From assembly GCA_913020435.1 (NCBI GenBank), contig CAJVZZ010000012.1:33183-97182 (forward strand): DNA of 64,000 bases, in the 5' to 3' direction. This document shows, piece after piece, positions 1 to 9,002 of this stretch. Each line of letters starts with the position of its first letter. Position 1 is the stretch's first letter. Made by a program: the position numbers and the translations under genes. Under the pieces are notes generated by a model. That model worked only from the letters and a program-made list of their open reading frames with translations, was not told the origin of the DNA and did not search any database. Source of the DNA: an uncultured Flavobacteriales bacterium (GTDB lineage Bacteria > Bacteroidota > Bacteroidia > Flavobacteriales_G > Salibacteraceae).

Positions 1-2328
1 GAATACATGCGCGAACTCAATAAAGCAGGTAGCTCAAGCAAAGACTCTTCAGTTACAGAAGATAGTGTGAACGAAAGTTTAAGCGAATTAGAACTTGGAG
101 ATGCTGCAATAGACTCTACTATAATTGATTCAACCACGTCAACAGATACCGAAGATTTACTCTCATCATTAGAAGGAGAAAGTAATGACACGTCAGCTGC
201 TGCAAGAGATCAATCATTTAATGAATTCGCAGCTGAAAACCCTCTATACAGTATTGTTCAAATGAATGTATATCAAGGTACTGAAGCAGAAGGCTTAACA
301 GTTGGTGAAGGCCCGGTAGTAGGATATGTTAGTCTGAAAAATAAAGCAGAAGTAGATGCTCTTTTAGCTGACAGGAACATTCTTAAAAATTTCCCATCTG
401 ATATTAAGTTCATGTGGAGTGCTAAACCAATCCTAGGTGATGATAGAAAACCTACTGATGTTTATGCACTGCATGCAATTAAAGTACTGAGGCGAGATGG
501 AAAAGCAAGATTAGAAGGCGATGCAATATCTAACGCTACCGTAACAGCTGACCCGCTTGGGCAACCTGAAATCTCAATGTCAATGAATGCTACAGGTGCT
601 AAAATGTGGAAGCAGATGACACGTGAAGCTTCACAAGGAAACGTAAATGGTACTCCTGCGAATAAAAGTATTGCTGTCGTATTGGATAATTTAGTGTATT
701 CAGCGCCTGTTGTTAATGGTGAAATTCCTGGTGGTCAATCAAGTATTTCGGGACAATTTAGTCCAGAAGAAGCTCAAGATTTAGCTAACGTGCTTAAAGC
801 GGGTAAACTTCCAGTGCCGGCTCAAATTATTGAAGAAGCTATTGTTGGACCTTCATTAGGTCAAGAGGCTATTCAGTCTGGAATGATGTCATTCCTAGTT
901 GCTTTTATACTAGTACTACTTTACATGGCATTCTTTTACTCAAGCGCTGGTCTAATCGCCGATATAGCATTGATAGCAAACGTGTTTTTTGTATTTGGAG
1001 TGCTTACCAGTATTGGAGCAACATTAACGCTTCCTGGAATAGCAGGTATCGTTCTTACAATTGGCATGTCGGTAGATGCCAACGTATTACTTTATGAACG
1101 AATTAGAGAAGAACTTCGATCTGGAAAAGGTTTAAAGCTAGCAATTAGCGAGGCATTTAGTATTCGAGGTGCAATACCTTCCATTATGGATGCCAACATT
1201 ACTACAGGCTTAACAGGTCTTATCCTATTGGTCTTTGGAACTGGTCCAATTAAAGGATTCGCGACTACTTTAATTATTGGTATTGCTACTTCATTGTTTT
1301 GTGCAATTTTCATCACTCGATTAATCTTTGAATGGCAATTGAGAAGAAAAGAAACTTTATCATTCTCTACTCGATGGACTGAAAATGCTTTTAGAAATAT
1401 GAACGTCAAGTTCATTATGAGAAGAAAATCATACTATGTACTTTCTTCTATTGTTGTGCTTGCAGGAATCGCTTCTCTAGCGATTCGAGGATTAGACTCT
1501 GGGGTTGATTTTACGGGAGGCAGAAGTTACTTAGTTCGTTTTGTTAATCCAGTTGAAGTTGAGAATGTAGGAAGTACTTTAGAAACAGTCTTTGTTTCTA
1601 AAGACGGAATTAAACAACGTCCAGAAGTAAAAACTTATGGAACTTCAAATCAAGTAAAGATTACTACTAAATACTTAATAGAGGAAAAAGGTAGTGACAT
1701 AGAAGATCTTGTTGAAGCAAAACTTAAAACCGGCTTAAACACCATTGGAGATGATTTTGAAATAATGAGTTCGCAATTGGTTGAGCCGACCATTGCTGAT
1801 GATATTAAGCAATCGGCCATCTGGTCTGTTCTATTTTCACTTGTAGTAATCTTTTTGTATATACTATTTAGATTTAGAAGATGGCAGTATGGGTTAGGAG
1901 CCTTGGCAGCTATGTTCCATGATGTATTAGTGGTGTTAGGTATTTTCTCCTTATTCTATGGTATTGCTCCTTGGTCAATGGAAATTGATCAGGCATTTAT
2001 TGCCGCAATTCTTACGGTAGTAGGTTATTCTATTAACGATACAGTTGTTGTATTCGATAGGATTAGAGAATTCCTTGGTTTACACAAGAAAATGCCATAT
2101 AAAACTGTTGTGAATAATGCGTTAAATAGCACATTGAGTCGAACAATTAATACTTCTATGAGTACAATTTTAGTATTACTCATGATCTTTATTTTTGGAG
2201 GCGAAGTTATTAGAGGATTCGTTTTCGCTCTTATGGTTGGTGTTATCGTAGGAACATATAGTTCCCTATGTATAGCTTCTCCAATTGTTGTTGATCTTGC
2301 TAACAAAGACGATAGAGACAAAACATAA
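1..2328 (+). CDS. secDF: Protein translocase SecDF fusion (5' end outside window)
   Basis: Membrane motor that uses the proton gradient to help SecYEG move proteins across the inner membrane. The reading frame is open to the first base, so the SecD N-terminus and first membrane segment lie outside the window; the ATG at base 7 is internal. Visible are the SecD periplasmic part, the SecD membrane block with GMSVDANVLLYERIREEL near residues 350-367, and then SecF, which begins with a transmembrane segment and the DFTGG motif near residue 500 and ends with GYSINDTVVVFDRIREF. SecD and SecF are fused in one chain, the usual arrangement in Bacteroidota. The N-terminal visible part is rich in Ser, Asp and Glu (about the first 70 residues). 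A terminator follows, so tatA is probably a separate unit. Identification is secure. Confidence 0.97.
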   Translation, partial: EYMRELNKAGSSSKDSSVTEDSVNESLSELELGDAAIDSTIIDSTTSTDTEDLLSSLEGESNDTSAAARDQSFNEFAAENPLYSIVQMNVYQGTEAEGLTVGEGPVVGYVSLKNKAEVDALLADRNILKNFPSDIKFMWSAKPILGDDRKPTDVYALHAIKVLRRDGKARLEGDAISNATVTADPLGQPEISMSMNATGAKMWKQMTREASQGNVNGTPANKSIAVVLDNLVYSAPVVNGEIPGGQSSISGQFSPEEAQDLANVLKAGKLPVPAQIIEEAIVGPSLGQEAIQSGMMSFLVAFILVLLYMAFFYSSAGLIADIALIANVFFVFGVLTSIGATLTLPGIAGIVLTIGMSVDANVLLYERIREELRSGKGLKLAISEAFSIRGAIPSIMDANITTGLTGLILLVFGTGPIKGFATTLIIGIATSLFCAIFITRLIFEWQLRRKETLSFSTRWTENAFRNMNVKFIMRRKSYYVLSSIVVLAGIASLAIRGLDSGVDFTGGRSYLVRFVNPVEVENVGSTLETVFVSKDGIKQRPEVKTYGTSNQVKITTKYLIEEKGSDIEDLVEAKLKTGLNTIGDDFEIMSSQLVEPTIADDIKQSAIWSVLFSLVVIFLYILFRFRRWQYGLGALAAMFHDVLVVLGIFSLFYGIAPWSMEIDQAFIAAILTVVGYSINDTVVVFDRIREFLGLHKKMPYKTVVNNALNSTLSRTINTSMSTILVLLMIFIFGGEVIRGFVFALMVGVIVGTYSSLCIASPIVVDLANKDDRDKT

Positions 2329-2346
2329 TTTAAAATATGAATGAAT

Positions 2347-2373
2347 TAAAAAGGGGCTTTTAGCCCCTTTTTT
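2347..2373 (+). terminator. Rho-independent terminator after secDF
   Basis: AAAAGGGGC, a short TTTTA loop, then GCCCCTTTTTT forms a GC-rich hairpin followed by a T run. It ends the secDF transcript 16 bases before the tatA start codon. Confidence 0.85.
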
Positions 2374-2388
2374 GATGATATTAGCTGT

Positions 2389-2613
2389 ATGGTTTTACTC
2401 TTTTTTAGTTTGGGCGGTGGAGAAATATTCATCATCTTATTAGTGATTCTTCTGTTATTTGGTTCGAAAAGAATTCCTGAAATTGCACGTGGTATGGGAA
2501 AAGGTATTCGTCAGTTTAAAGACGCTACTAATGACATTCAGAGCGACCTTACGGATAGTATTAAAGATGTTAAAAAAGAAATTGACCAGACTAAAAAGGG
2601 CCTAGATAAATAA
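2389..2613 (+). CDS. tatA: Sec-independent translocase protein TatA
   Basis: Small pore-forming subunit of the twin-arginine translocase, which exports folded proteins across the inner membrane. The 74 residues show the standard layout: a short periplasmic N-terminus, one hydrophobic segment at about residues 8-24 (IFIILLVILLLF), the FGSKRIPE hinge, an amphipathic helix rich in Lys and Arg, and a charged tail that ends in KKGLDK. The start is the first ATG after the secDF terminator; no strong ribosome-binding site is seen, which is normal for this phylum. tatC is not in the window. TatB-type function cannot be excluded, but length and motif fit TatA/E. Confidence 0.93.
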   Translation: MVLLFFSLGGGEIFIILLVILLLFGSKRIPEIARGMGKGIRQFKDATNDIQSDLTDSIKDVKKEIDQTKKGLDK

Positions 2614-2637
2614 TTTCTTTGAAAAGATAAAATCCGC

Positions 2638-4632
2638 GTGAATATTTCCAAGACAGAAAACATTCGCTTTGCTTTGTTAGGAAACTTAAGGTTGGTTCTT
2701 GCTTTTATGCTCGCAATTGCATCATTTGAATTATCGGCGCAAACTATAATCGCACAAAAGGATTCGAATAATAGTGAGGATAAGGTTCCAAAATCCTTTA
2801 TCTTTAATCAGTTTTCTGTCAACCAAATACATCCAGATACGATTGTCATGGAAGCAATGGATAGCACCTTTGCTTCTTTTTTCAACTACGACAATCATCT
2901 TTCTAACTTTAATATTAACCTTGGAAATCATGGCTCCGCAACCAAAAGTTTGTTGGTTAATGATTCAATTCTAACTGGACTTAATTATTCGTTCGATAAT
3001 CTTGACGCATTTAGATGGGGAAAAAAGAATCTAAGGTTCAAGGAACTATCACAGCCTTATGCCAGTGTAATGTACTTCAACGGCGCTCAAAACGAGGAAG
3101 GAGTTGAGTTGCATTTATCCCAAAATGTAAGAGAAAATTGGAATATTGGAGTTGGATATAGAAAAATAAGTAGCGTAGGATTTTACATTAGGCAGCGCAA
3201 TGCAATTAACAATTTCTACATCAACCAGCATCTAAAATCGAAAAACCACCGTTATCAGCTTATTTTTTATGGAATATATAATGAATCTTATAATGAAGAA
3301 AATGGGGGTATTCAAAACGATACTTTATTTACAGACTCACCTGAAAAAATCTCACGTAAAGGTTTTCCCGTCAATTTTACTGAAGCTATTAACAGGAGTC
3401 GCCAACAAGAGTATTTACTAAAGCAGCGTTTCAATTTCGGTCCCTCTAGAAGGTTCTATTATCGGGATGCAAAAGATTCCCTTTATCCAGATTCAATAAT
3501 TAAAACACAGATTATCCCAAGAATCACCCTTGAGCATACCTTCCAGTATCAGCATCAAGAGTTTGTTTTTGAGGATAAAAATGTAGACTCAACTAACTAT
3601 TCTTTTAAGCCTATCCCAAGTGGTACCGCAATCTTTGATAAAACACTGTTCAATAAATTTGATAATGAAATAGGCATAATATTACGTCCATGGATAAAAA
3701 CAGACTCCACTTTCTTAAGTGGTTTAAGGTTTCGTGGTGCAACAGGTTTTGAGTATGGAACCTACGATCAGAATAGTTTTGGTGTCAACCAAACGGATAT
3801 TTTTCAGAACAATGTTTACGTTAGCTCATCCTTATATAATCTTTCATTTATGAAAAATCATCTAGTATTAAACGGAAAACTTGTTCTCGCAGGTTATAAC
3901 GAAGCCGACTTCATGATTACTGGCAAATACTCGACTGCTGTGTCTAAGAAAATACGCTTAAGTCTTAAAACAGCCTTTGGTTCTCAAAAACCTGCTTTAT
4001 TGTATGATCGATATTCGGTTTCTGGCTGGAATTGGAATTCAATCCTTAATAAAATGTCTATTTCCAAGGCAGATTTAAACATGAAAATTGATAGCAACTT
4101 TTTCACAGTTGGTATTGCTGGACAATCAATAACCAATTACACCTACTTCGGTTGGGATGGTTTACCTCGTCAATATTCTGGCGTCATCAATACTTTCCGC
4201 CCCTATATCGAGAAACTTTTTAATCTCGGAAGTTTTCATTTGAAATTGAAGGGTGGGTATCAATTAACAGATCAAGCTGGAATCATGAACCTACCTGAAA
4301 TATACACACACAACTCATTATATTTCGAAACAAAATTATTTCAATCGGAAATGTTGATTCGTTTAGGTTCTGACGTTTTCTATGTCTCAGCTTATAGTGC
4401 CGATAGATATAATCCTTCTACAAGACAATTTTATATTCAGAACGAGCAGATGGTTGGAGGATATCCATGGCTTGAGCCATATCTAATGGTCAATGTAGAG
4501 CGATTTTTCTTTTTTGCCAGAATGGCAAATGTAGGTGAAGGTATTCCTAATTATAGTTATTTAGCCCGACCAGGGTATCCACTGCAAGATCGAGCATTTA
4601 AATTTGCTATTAAATGGACGTTTATTAATTAA
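2638..4632 (+). CDS. Putative outer-membrane beta-barrel porin
   Basis: A 664-residue exported protein starting at GTG, 24 bases after tatA. An N-terminal signal peptide ends near FELSAQ (about residues 20-35). The rest is rich in alternating aromatic and polar residues (for example FYIRQRNAINNFYINQHL), which is typical of outer-membrane strands, and it ends with a short strand and aromatic residue (FKFAIKWTFIN). It resembles the large Bacteroidota family annotated as putative porin; no substrate is known. The 3' end overlaps the convergent thiE-like gene by eight bases, sharing the sequence TTAATTAA. The GTG start is supported by the signal peptide that follows it directly. Confidence 0.75.
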   Translation: MNISKTENIRFALLGNLRLVLAFMLAIASFELSAQTIIAQKDSNNSEDKVPKSFIFNQFSVNQIHPDTIVMEAMDSTFASFFNYDNHLSNFNINLGNHGSATKSLLVNDSILTGLNYSFDNLDAFRWGKKNLRFKELSQPYASVMYFNGAQNEEGVELHLSQNVRENWNIGVGYRKISSVGFYIRQRNAINNFYINQHLKSKNHRYQLIFYGIYNESYNEENGGIQNDTLFTDSPEKISRKGFPVNFTEAINRSRQQEYLLKQRFNFGPSRRFYYRDAKDSLYPDSIIKTQIIPRITLEHTFQYQHQEFVFEDKNVDSTNYSFKPIPSGTAIFDKTLFNKFDNEIGIILRPWIKTDSTFLSGLRFRGATGFEYGTYDQNSFGVNQTDIFQNNVYVSSSLYNLSFMKNHLVLNGKLVLAGYNEADFMITGKYSTAVSKKIRLSLKTAFGSQKPALLYDRYSVSGWNWNSILNKMSISKADLNMKIDSNFFTVGIAGQSITNYTYFGWDGLPRQYSGVINTFRPYIEKLFNLGSFHLKLKGGYQLTDQAGIMNLPEIYTHNSLYFETKLFQSEMLIRLGSDVFYVSAYSADRYNPSTRQFYIQNEQMVGGYPWLEPYLMVNVERFFFFARMANVGEGIPNYSYLARPGYPLQDRAFKFAIKWTFIN

Positions 4633-5260
4633 CCTGTTCTTCTACCCTTTTGGTTTCTTTATAAATTTCTTCAAACATTGCGGACCTATCGTGTTTCTCT
4701 TTCCAAATAGCACTGTGTATTGCAACTCCCTCAAAACCAGTCCTTCTTGCCAACTCTATTCTTGAATAAATTACACCACCTAAAGCAATTACTTGATGTC
4801 CACTTTTATACAATACTGATCGCAACTGCTTCTCTGAATACGCAGCACTAAACTCTTGCATTTCATGTCTATCAAAAACTGGGCTTAAAAAGACATAATC
4901 ATATTGTTTTTTATCATTCATCAAACTTTGTATGGAGTGAAACGATTTTGTCAATTTTAAATTTCGTTTGAAATATCTGGCAATCCCAAATCCAATATCT
5001 CCCCAAAACGAAGTATGCTTTTTATGAGAAGATATGTGTATACCTCTTAAATTAAATCGAGTTGCCAAAGAATAGTGAGAGTGCAATACAACTCTACTCC
5101 TAAATTCCTCAGGTATCATAGAGAGATAATCAACCATTTGTCTTCTTGTGAATTTTTTCTTCTTCACATGAAATACATCAATTCCGATTTTCATAAAATC
5201 GATTAAATAACCAATTTCTGATTTCGATTTATTAGGACTAGAAACAACAATTAACTTCAT
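4625..5260 (-). CDS. Thiamine phosphate synthase-like (ThiE/TenI family) protein
   Basis: A TIM-barrel protein of 211 residues related to thiamine phosphate synthase. Recognisable positions are the FHVKKKKF strand near the N-terminus (ThiE normally has QxRxK), RGIHISSH (normally GVHLGQ), YDYVFLSPVFDRH and ALGGV (normally GGI near the phosphate site). Several ThiE ligands are changed, so it may be a TenI-like paralogue with another role; no thiamine genes are nearby. I prefer the ATG at 5260, two bases after the TGA of the upstream gene; a TTG at 5266 would add two residues and overlap. It is almost certainly co-transcribed with the GGGP synthase gene. Confidence 0.72.
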   Translation of the reverse strand: MKLIVVSSPNKSKSEIGYLIDFMKIGIDVFHVKKKKFTRRQMVDYLSMIPEEFRSRVVLHSHYSLATRFNLRGIHISSHKKHTSFWGDIGFGIARYFKRNLKLTKSFHSIQSLMNDKKQYDYVFLSPVFDRHEMQEFSAAYSEKQLRSVLYKSGHQVIALGGVIYSRIELARRTGFEGVAIHSAIWKEKHDRSAMFEEIYKETKRVEEQVN

Positions 5261-5262
5261 GC

Positions 5263-5985
5263 TCAATTATTAATGTGTTTAATTGTATTCAAAAACTCAG
5301 GATCATCTTCAATTGCAGTTCCGATTACAACTAAATTAGCACCAGCAGCAAAAGCACTTTCTATATTTTGCTTTGTTCTAATACCACCACCAACTATCAT
5401 AGGTAATTCAATTTCTTTTCTAACCGCAGTAATAAACTCGCTTGAAATAGGTCTTGTAGCACCACTTCCAGCATCTAAATAAATCAATTTAAAGCCTAAC
5501 ATTTCACCAGCTAGTGCAGTTGCAGCACCAATTTGAGGCTTATCGGCAGGAACAGGTTTCGTATTACTAATATAGGATGCTGTAGTCTCTTTGCCACTAT
5601 CAACTAAGATATAACCAGTTGCAATACTCTCTAATCCTTGCTTTTTAATGTACGGAGCACTCATAACCTGATGTCCAATTAAAAACTCAGGATTTCTTCC
5701 CGATAAAAGAGATAGAAACAAAATGGCATCGGCCTTTGCGGATACTTGTAGTCCCGATCCAGGAAAAAGTATAACAGGTGTATCAGTGTGCTTTTTTATT
5801 ATCTTAATAATTTCGTCTACCTCCGCTCCGTGCACCAAACTTCCTCCAACAAAAATGAATTTTACATTAGCCGAATTAATCCCTTTAATTAGTGACTCTA
5901 ATCCAGTATTTGTTACTTTATCTGGATCAATTAAAATCGCAATATCTTTCGATTTTGAAGAAAGTTCAAATAGATTTTCAAGCAT
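5263..5985 (-). CDS. Geranylgeranylglyceryl phosphate synthase family protein
   Basis: A 240-residue TIM barrel of the GGGPS/PcrB family, which joins an isoprenyl diphosphate to glycerol-1-phosphate through an ether bond. Diagnostic segments are LIDPDK near residue 18, FVGGSLVHG near 45-53, PVILFPGSG, the YLDAGSGA phosphate-binding segment near 169 and VGGGIRT near 198, followed by AFAAGANLVVIGTAIE. Bacteroidota carry group II enzymes of this family; the final lipid in these bacteria is not settled. The gene sits in a three-gene minus-strand group between a phosphopantetheinyl transferase (19 bases upstream) and a ThiE-like gene (2 bases downstream). Confidence 0.9.
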   Translation of the reverse strand: MLENLFELSSKSKDIAILIDPDKVTNTGLESLIKGINSANVKFIFVGGSLVHGAEVDEIIKIIKKHTDTPVILFPGSGLQVSAKADAILFLSLLSGRNPEFLIGHQVMSAPYIKKQGLESIATGYILVDSGKETTASYISNTKPVPADKPQIGAATALAGEMLGFKLIYLDAGSGATRPISSEFITAVRKEIELPMIVGGGIRTKQNIESAFAAGANLVVIGTAIEDDPEFLNTIKHINN

Positions 5986-6004
5986 AATGCAATAATAAAT
6001 GATT

Positions 6005-6607
6005 CTAATTTGAATGCACTAATATAAAGTCTTCAATAAGACTGTAAGAAAGGACGTCTCGTATCTTAGTGCCATCTGCAAACTCAATCGTTGAATTTAG
6101 TACCCTCGAATTTTCGTCGATAGTCTCTATCGCTATTTGTTGTTTAAAAATAAGATGTTCCTTTTGAGAATACTTTTTAAAGAGTGCTTCTTTCGCTGAC
6201 CAAATAAGCGTCTTATGATAATTCTCGTTCATAGAATCAATAATCAAAAAATCATTTTTATGAATGAATTTTCTAGAAACCTTTACAGCCTTATTGCTTA
6301 TTAATTCAATATCGAGACCTAGATGATTTTCACCAATCCCAATAACTAGGTTTAAATTAGAATGAGAAATTGAAATAAATTTATCTGATTTAGTTAAGGC
6401 AGGCTTTCCTTGAACATCATATGAAAGCTGAAGTTGATCAAAAAAATTATCAAGAACATAGCGAATCGCCATTTTCTCCAGCCTTCTGGATGCATTCTTA
6501 ATATTACATAAATCCGGAATCAATTGATACTCCAAAAAATCTTCTTCAATTCGCCAAACAATAATTTGCGTTTGATTGTCTAAAAATACATGTCGAAGTA
6601 ATGGCAT
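6005..6607 (-). CDS. 4'-phosphopantetheinyl transferase superfamily protein
   Basis: Sfp-type transferase that moves the phosphopantetheine arm of CoA to an acyl or peptidyl carrier protein. The 200 residues contain the family motifs in order: [17 protein letters not shown] (about 67-84), LGLDIE (about 96-101; metal-binding Asp and Glu) and WSAKEALFK (about 136-144; catalytic Glu and Lys). It is of the single-domain length. Start is the ATG at 6607, divergent from ahcY with only about 20 bases between this start and the ahcY -33 element. Likely the head gene of the three-gene minus-strand group. The carrier-protein partner is not in the window. Confidence 0.88.
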   Translation of the reverse strand: MPLLRHVFLDNQTQIIVWRIEEDFLEYQLIPDLCNIKNASRRLEKMAIRYVLDNFFDQLQLSYDVQGKPALTKSDKFISISHSNLNLVIGIGENHLGLDIELISNKAVKVSRKFIHKNDFLIIDSMNENYHKTLIWSAKEALFKKYSQKEHLIFKQQIAIETIDENSRVLNSTIEFADGTKIRDVLSYSLIEDFILVHSN

Positions 6608-6627
6608 ATCAATTAAAAAAAAGCAAA

Positions 6628-6657
6628 TTGTATTAATCTATCTAATTACTACATTTG
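6628..6657 (+). promoter_or_regulatory. ahcY promoter (Bacteroidota type)
   Basis: TTG at 6628-6630, a 19-base spacer, and a perfect TACATTTG -7 element at 6650-6657, placed 23 bases before the ahcY ATG. The predicted leader is very short, which leaves no room for an S-adenosylhomocysteine riboswitch. Confidence 0.75.
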
Positions 6658-6680
6658 CAAAAATTTTCAGAAACAAAATT

Positions 6681-8000
6681 ATGAGTAATACAAGTACACA
6701 ATCCAAACCTAAGTATAAAGTCAAAGATATTTCTTTAGCTGACTGGGGAAGAAAAGAAATAAATTTAGCTGAAGCAGAAATGCCAGGTCTAATGGCTTTA
6801 AGAGAAGAGTTCGGAGAATCAAAACCACTTAAAGGCGCTAGAATTGCTGGTTGTCTTCATATGACAATTCAAACTGCTGTTTTAATAGAAACGCTAGTTG
6901 AATTAGGTGCAGATGTTACTTGGTCTTCTTGTAATATCTTTTCAACACAAGATCATGCCGCTGCAGCTATTGCTGCTGCTGGAGTTCCTGTTTATGCTTG
7001 GAAAGGTATGAATGACGAAGAATTTGATTGGTGTATTGAGCAAACATTATTTGCTTTTGAAGGTGATCAGCCTCTTAATATGATTCTTGATGATGGTGGT
7101 GATTTAACTAATATGGTTTTTGATCGTTTTCCAGAATTAACGAAAGATATCAAAGGGCTAAGTGAAGAAACTACTACTGGAGTTCACAGATTATACGAAA
7201 GATTAAAAAATGGCACTTTAGTTATGCCTGCAATCAACGTTAATGATTCTGTCACAAAATCAAAATTTGATAATAAGTATGGTTGTAAAGAGTCCTTAGT
7301 AGATTCTATTAGAAGAGCAACCGATACTATGATGGCTGGAAAAGTAGCTGTTGTTTGTGGATATGGTGATGTTGGTAAAGGCTCTGCTGCTTCTTTGCAA
7401 GGTGCTGGAGCAAGAGTAATTGTAACTGAAGTTGATCCAATTTGCGCGCTTCAAGCAGCAATGGACGGATTCGCTGTAAGAACATTGGAAAATGCATTAC
7501 ACGAAGTTGATATCGTTGTTACCACTACTGGAAACAAAGACATTGTTCTGGGTCATCATTTCGAAGCAATGAAAGACAAGACCATTGTTTGTAATATTGG
7601 ACATTTCGATAATGAAATTGACATGTCATGGTTAATTGACAACTACGGATCTTCTAAAATTGAAATCAAACCTCAAGTTGATTTATACAATGTCAAAGGG
7701 AACGATATTATTATTTTAGCTGAAGGTAGATTGGTAAATCTTGGTTGCGCAACTGGACACCCATCTTTTGTAATGAGTAACTCATTTACTAACCAAACTT
7801 TAGCTCAACTAGAACTATGGAATAACAGTTCTGCATATGAAAATGAAGTTTACATGCTACCTAAACATCTTGACGAAAAAGTAGCTAAACTTCACCTTGC
7901 AAAAATTGGTGTTGAACTTACTGAATTAAGAAAGGATCAAGCTGATTATATTGGAGTCGATGTTAAAGGGCCATACAAACCTGAGCATTACAGATACTAA
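6681..8000 (+). CDS. ahcY: Adenosylhomocysteinase
   Basis: NAD-dependent cytosolic enzyme that splits S-adenosylhomocysteine to adenosine and homocysteine in the methyl cycle. The 439 residues match the usual length. Seen are [17 protein letters not shown] near the start, [13 protein letters not shown], the [12 protein letters not shown] dinucleotide-binding loop at about 224-235, [15 protein letters not shown], and the conserved C-terminal tail ending in [11 protein letters not shown], where the Lys and Tyr contact NAD of the neighbouring subunit. The frame is open upstream to 6576, but the ATG at 6681 follows the promoter and gives the expected N-terminus (MSNTSTQ). Monocistronic, with a terminator directly after. 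Confidence 0.97.
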   Translation: MSNTSTQSKPKYKVKDISLADWGRKEINLAEAEMPGLMALREEFGESKPLKGARIAGCLHMTIQTAVLIETLVELGADVTWSSCNIFSTQDHAAAAIAAAGVPVYAWKGMNDEEFDWCIEQTLFAFEGDQPLNMILDDGGDLTNMVFDRFPELTKDIKGLSEETTTGVHRLYERLKNGTLVMPAINVNDSVTKSKFDNKYGCKESLVDSIRRATDTMMAGKVAVVCGYGDVGKGSAASLQGAGARVIVTEVDPICALQAAMDGFAVRTLENALHEVDIVVTTTGNKDIVLGHHFEAMKDKTIVCNIGHFDNEIDMSWLIDNYGSSKIEIKPQVDLYNVKGNDIIILAEGRLVNLGCATGHPSFVMSNSFTNQTLAQLELWNNSSAYENEVYMLPKHLDEKVAKLHLAKIGVELTELRKDQADYIGVDVKGPYKPEHYRY

Positions 8001-8020
8001 GGTTTAATAATCCACAATTA

Positions 8021-8057
8021 AAAAAGGCGTTAATCTCAAGTAGGTTAGCGCCTTTTT
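8021..8057. terminator. Bidirectional terminator between ahcY and the Rieske-like gene
   Basis: AAAAAGGCG and CGCCTTTTT arms with TAA/TTA extension form a hairpin with A and T runs on both sides. It serves ahcY on the plus strand and the convergent lipoprotein gene, whose stop codon overlaps the right arm. Confidence 0.85.
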
Positions 8058-8484
8058 AGTTATAAACATGCAGCGTGCCTTGAGATTCTTGGGTCTGATA
8101 TTGAAGTAACGGCACAGAAGCATCTCCTGTTGCTACCGTTCCATCTAATAGGTAGTATTTAATTCCATCACACTCCTCCACAGCGTAAATTCCGGAACTA
8201 TCAGCAGAAACAAAAGCACATTCTTCATTACTCCTATGTGGTGAATGCCTTTCATATGCTTTATAAGAATCAATCGTTCGGTAAACGATTACCCCCCTTG
8301 CTCCTTCGTTTAAATATACGTATCCACCAATAGCTGATAAATTAAAATATGCAGGTTGATCCAGCTGTAAATAAACGTTTATCCCTATTTGTGGAATGTT
8401 CTCATATTGGTTTATATTGCCCTCATTCTTTTTACAAGACATGAAAGACAACAGAACAAAAACCAGAAACAGAGCTTTTCGCAT
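8056..8484 (-). CDS. Lipoprotein with a degenerate Rieske-like fold
   Basis: A 142-residue lipoprotein: hydrophobic N-terminus with lipobox-like FMSC (Cys17) followed by Lys-Lys. The body resembles small Bacteroidota proteins of the Rieske type: GGYVYLNEGARGVIVYRTI, then RHSPHRSNEECAF, then VEECDGIKYYLLDG and LLQYQT near the end. In true Rieske proteins two Cys-x-His pairs hold a 2Fe-2S cluster; here the first pair reads S-P-H with no Cys and the second lacks its His, so cluster binding is doubtful. Start chosen at the ATG at 8484 because it begins the signal peptide; an upstream extension to 8526 is open but adds non-signal residues. Confidence 0.65.
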   Translation of the reverse strand: MRKALFLVFVLLSFMSCKKNEGNINQYENIPQIGINVYLQLDQPAYFNLSAIGGYVYLNEGARGVIVYRTIDSYKAYERHSPHRSNEECAFVSADSSGIYAVEECDGIKYYLLDGTVATGDASVPLLQYQTQESQGTLHVYN

Positions 8485-8485
8485 A

Positions 8486-8815
8486 ATGCACAAAGTTAAC
8501 GCTCTATGCATTATAGTATCAGTCATTTTTTCAATTTGTACTCAGAGCTCTTTTGCTCAACAAAAAATTGAATCCAAAAGGAAAATAAGACAGAAAAACA
8601 AAAAGATTACAGACAAAAGGGAGGAAGATAGAGCTGCTGAAATAAACATCTCCGAAGATCTCAGAAAACTGCACATTTCCAACCAAAATAAGCAAGTGAG
8701 GAAAAGAATGAAGAAAAACAAAAAACGAGCTAAGCGATACAACGATAATAAAAAAAAATTCTTTTTATTTCGATGGTTTAAAGAGGTGGAATTAAAAATA
8801 CGTATGCTATTTTAG
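8486..8815 (+). CDS. Small exported, strongly basic protein, function unknown
   Basis: A 109-residue protein with a signal peptide (hydrophobic stretch about residues 7-22, cleavage probably after SSFAQ) followed by a very Lys/Arg-rich mature part (KRKIRQKNKKITDKREED, RKRMKKNKKRAKR) and a hydrophobic-aromatic end (FFLFRWFKEVELKIRMLF). I do not recognise a family with certainty. The frame is open back to 8396 inside the divergent lipoprotein gene, but the ATG at 8486 is where the signal peptide begins. The two divergent start codons read CAT-A-ATG, so any promoter for this gene lies inside the opposite coding region. Confidence 0.55.
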   Translation: MHKVNALCIIVSVIFSICTQSSFAQQKIESKRKIRQKNKKITDKREEDRAAEINISEDLRKLHISNQNKQVRKRMKKNKKRAKRYNDNKKKFFLFRWFKEVELKIRMLF

Positions 8816-8898
8816 CCATCAAATCTTCAGTTAACTCATTGGTTAAAAAACGACTACAAAAACAATCCCACGAATCGTAAAAACCGTTAAATAACAAG

Positions 8899-8920
8899 GT
8901 CTACCGAACGTTCGATAGAC
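8899..8920. promoter_or_regulatory. 22-bp palindrome, candidate operator
   Basis: GTCTA, then C, then the perfect 10-mer CGAACGTTCG, then A, then TAGAC: an inverted repeat in which 10 of 11 base pairs match. It is about 83 bases before the start of the large TonB receptor operon and has no T run, so it looks like a binding site for a dimeric regulator and not a terminator. No regulator gene is adjacent. Confidence 0.45.
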
Positions 8921-9002
8921 TCGTCGGAGGTAAACATTTATTTATATCTTTACCGCCTTAATTTCGCTTCATTTTTGATTTAATAACATTAATCAAGTAT
9001 AT

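Noticed and set aside
6576..6680. N-terminal extension of ahcY
   Set aside because: The extension runs across the promoter and the start of the divergent gene; the ATG at 6681 gives the standard enzyme N-terminus.
6607..6680. S-adenosylhomocysteine riboswitch before ahcY
   Set aside because: The promoter ends 23 bases before the start codon, leaving no space for the aptamer.
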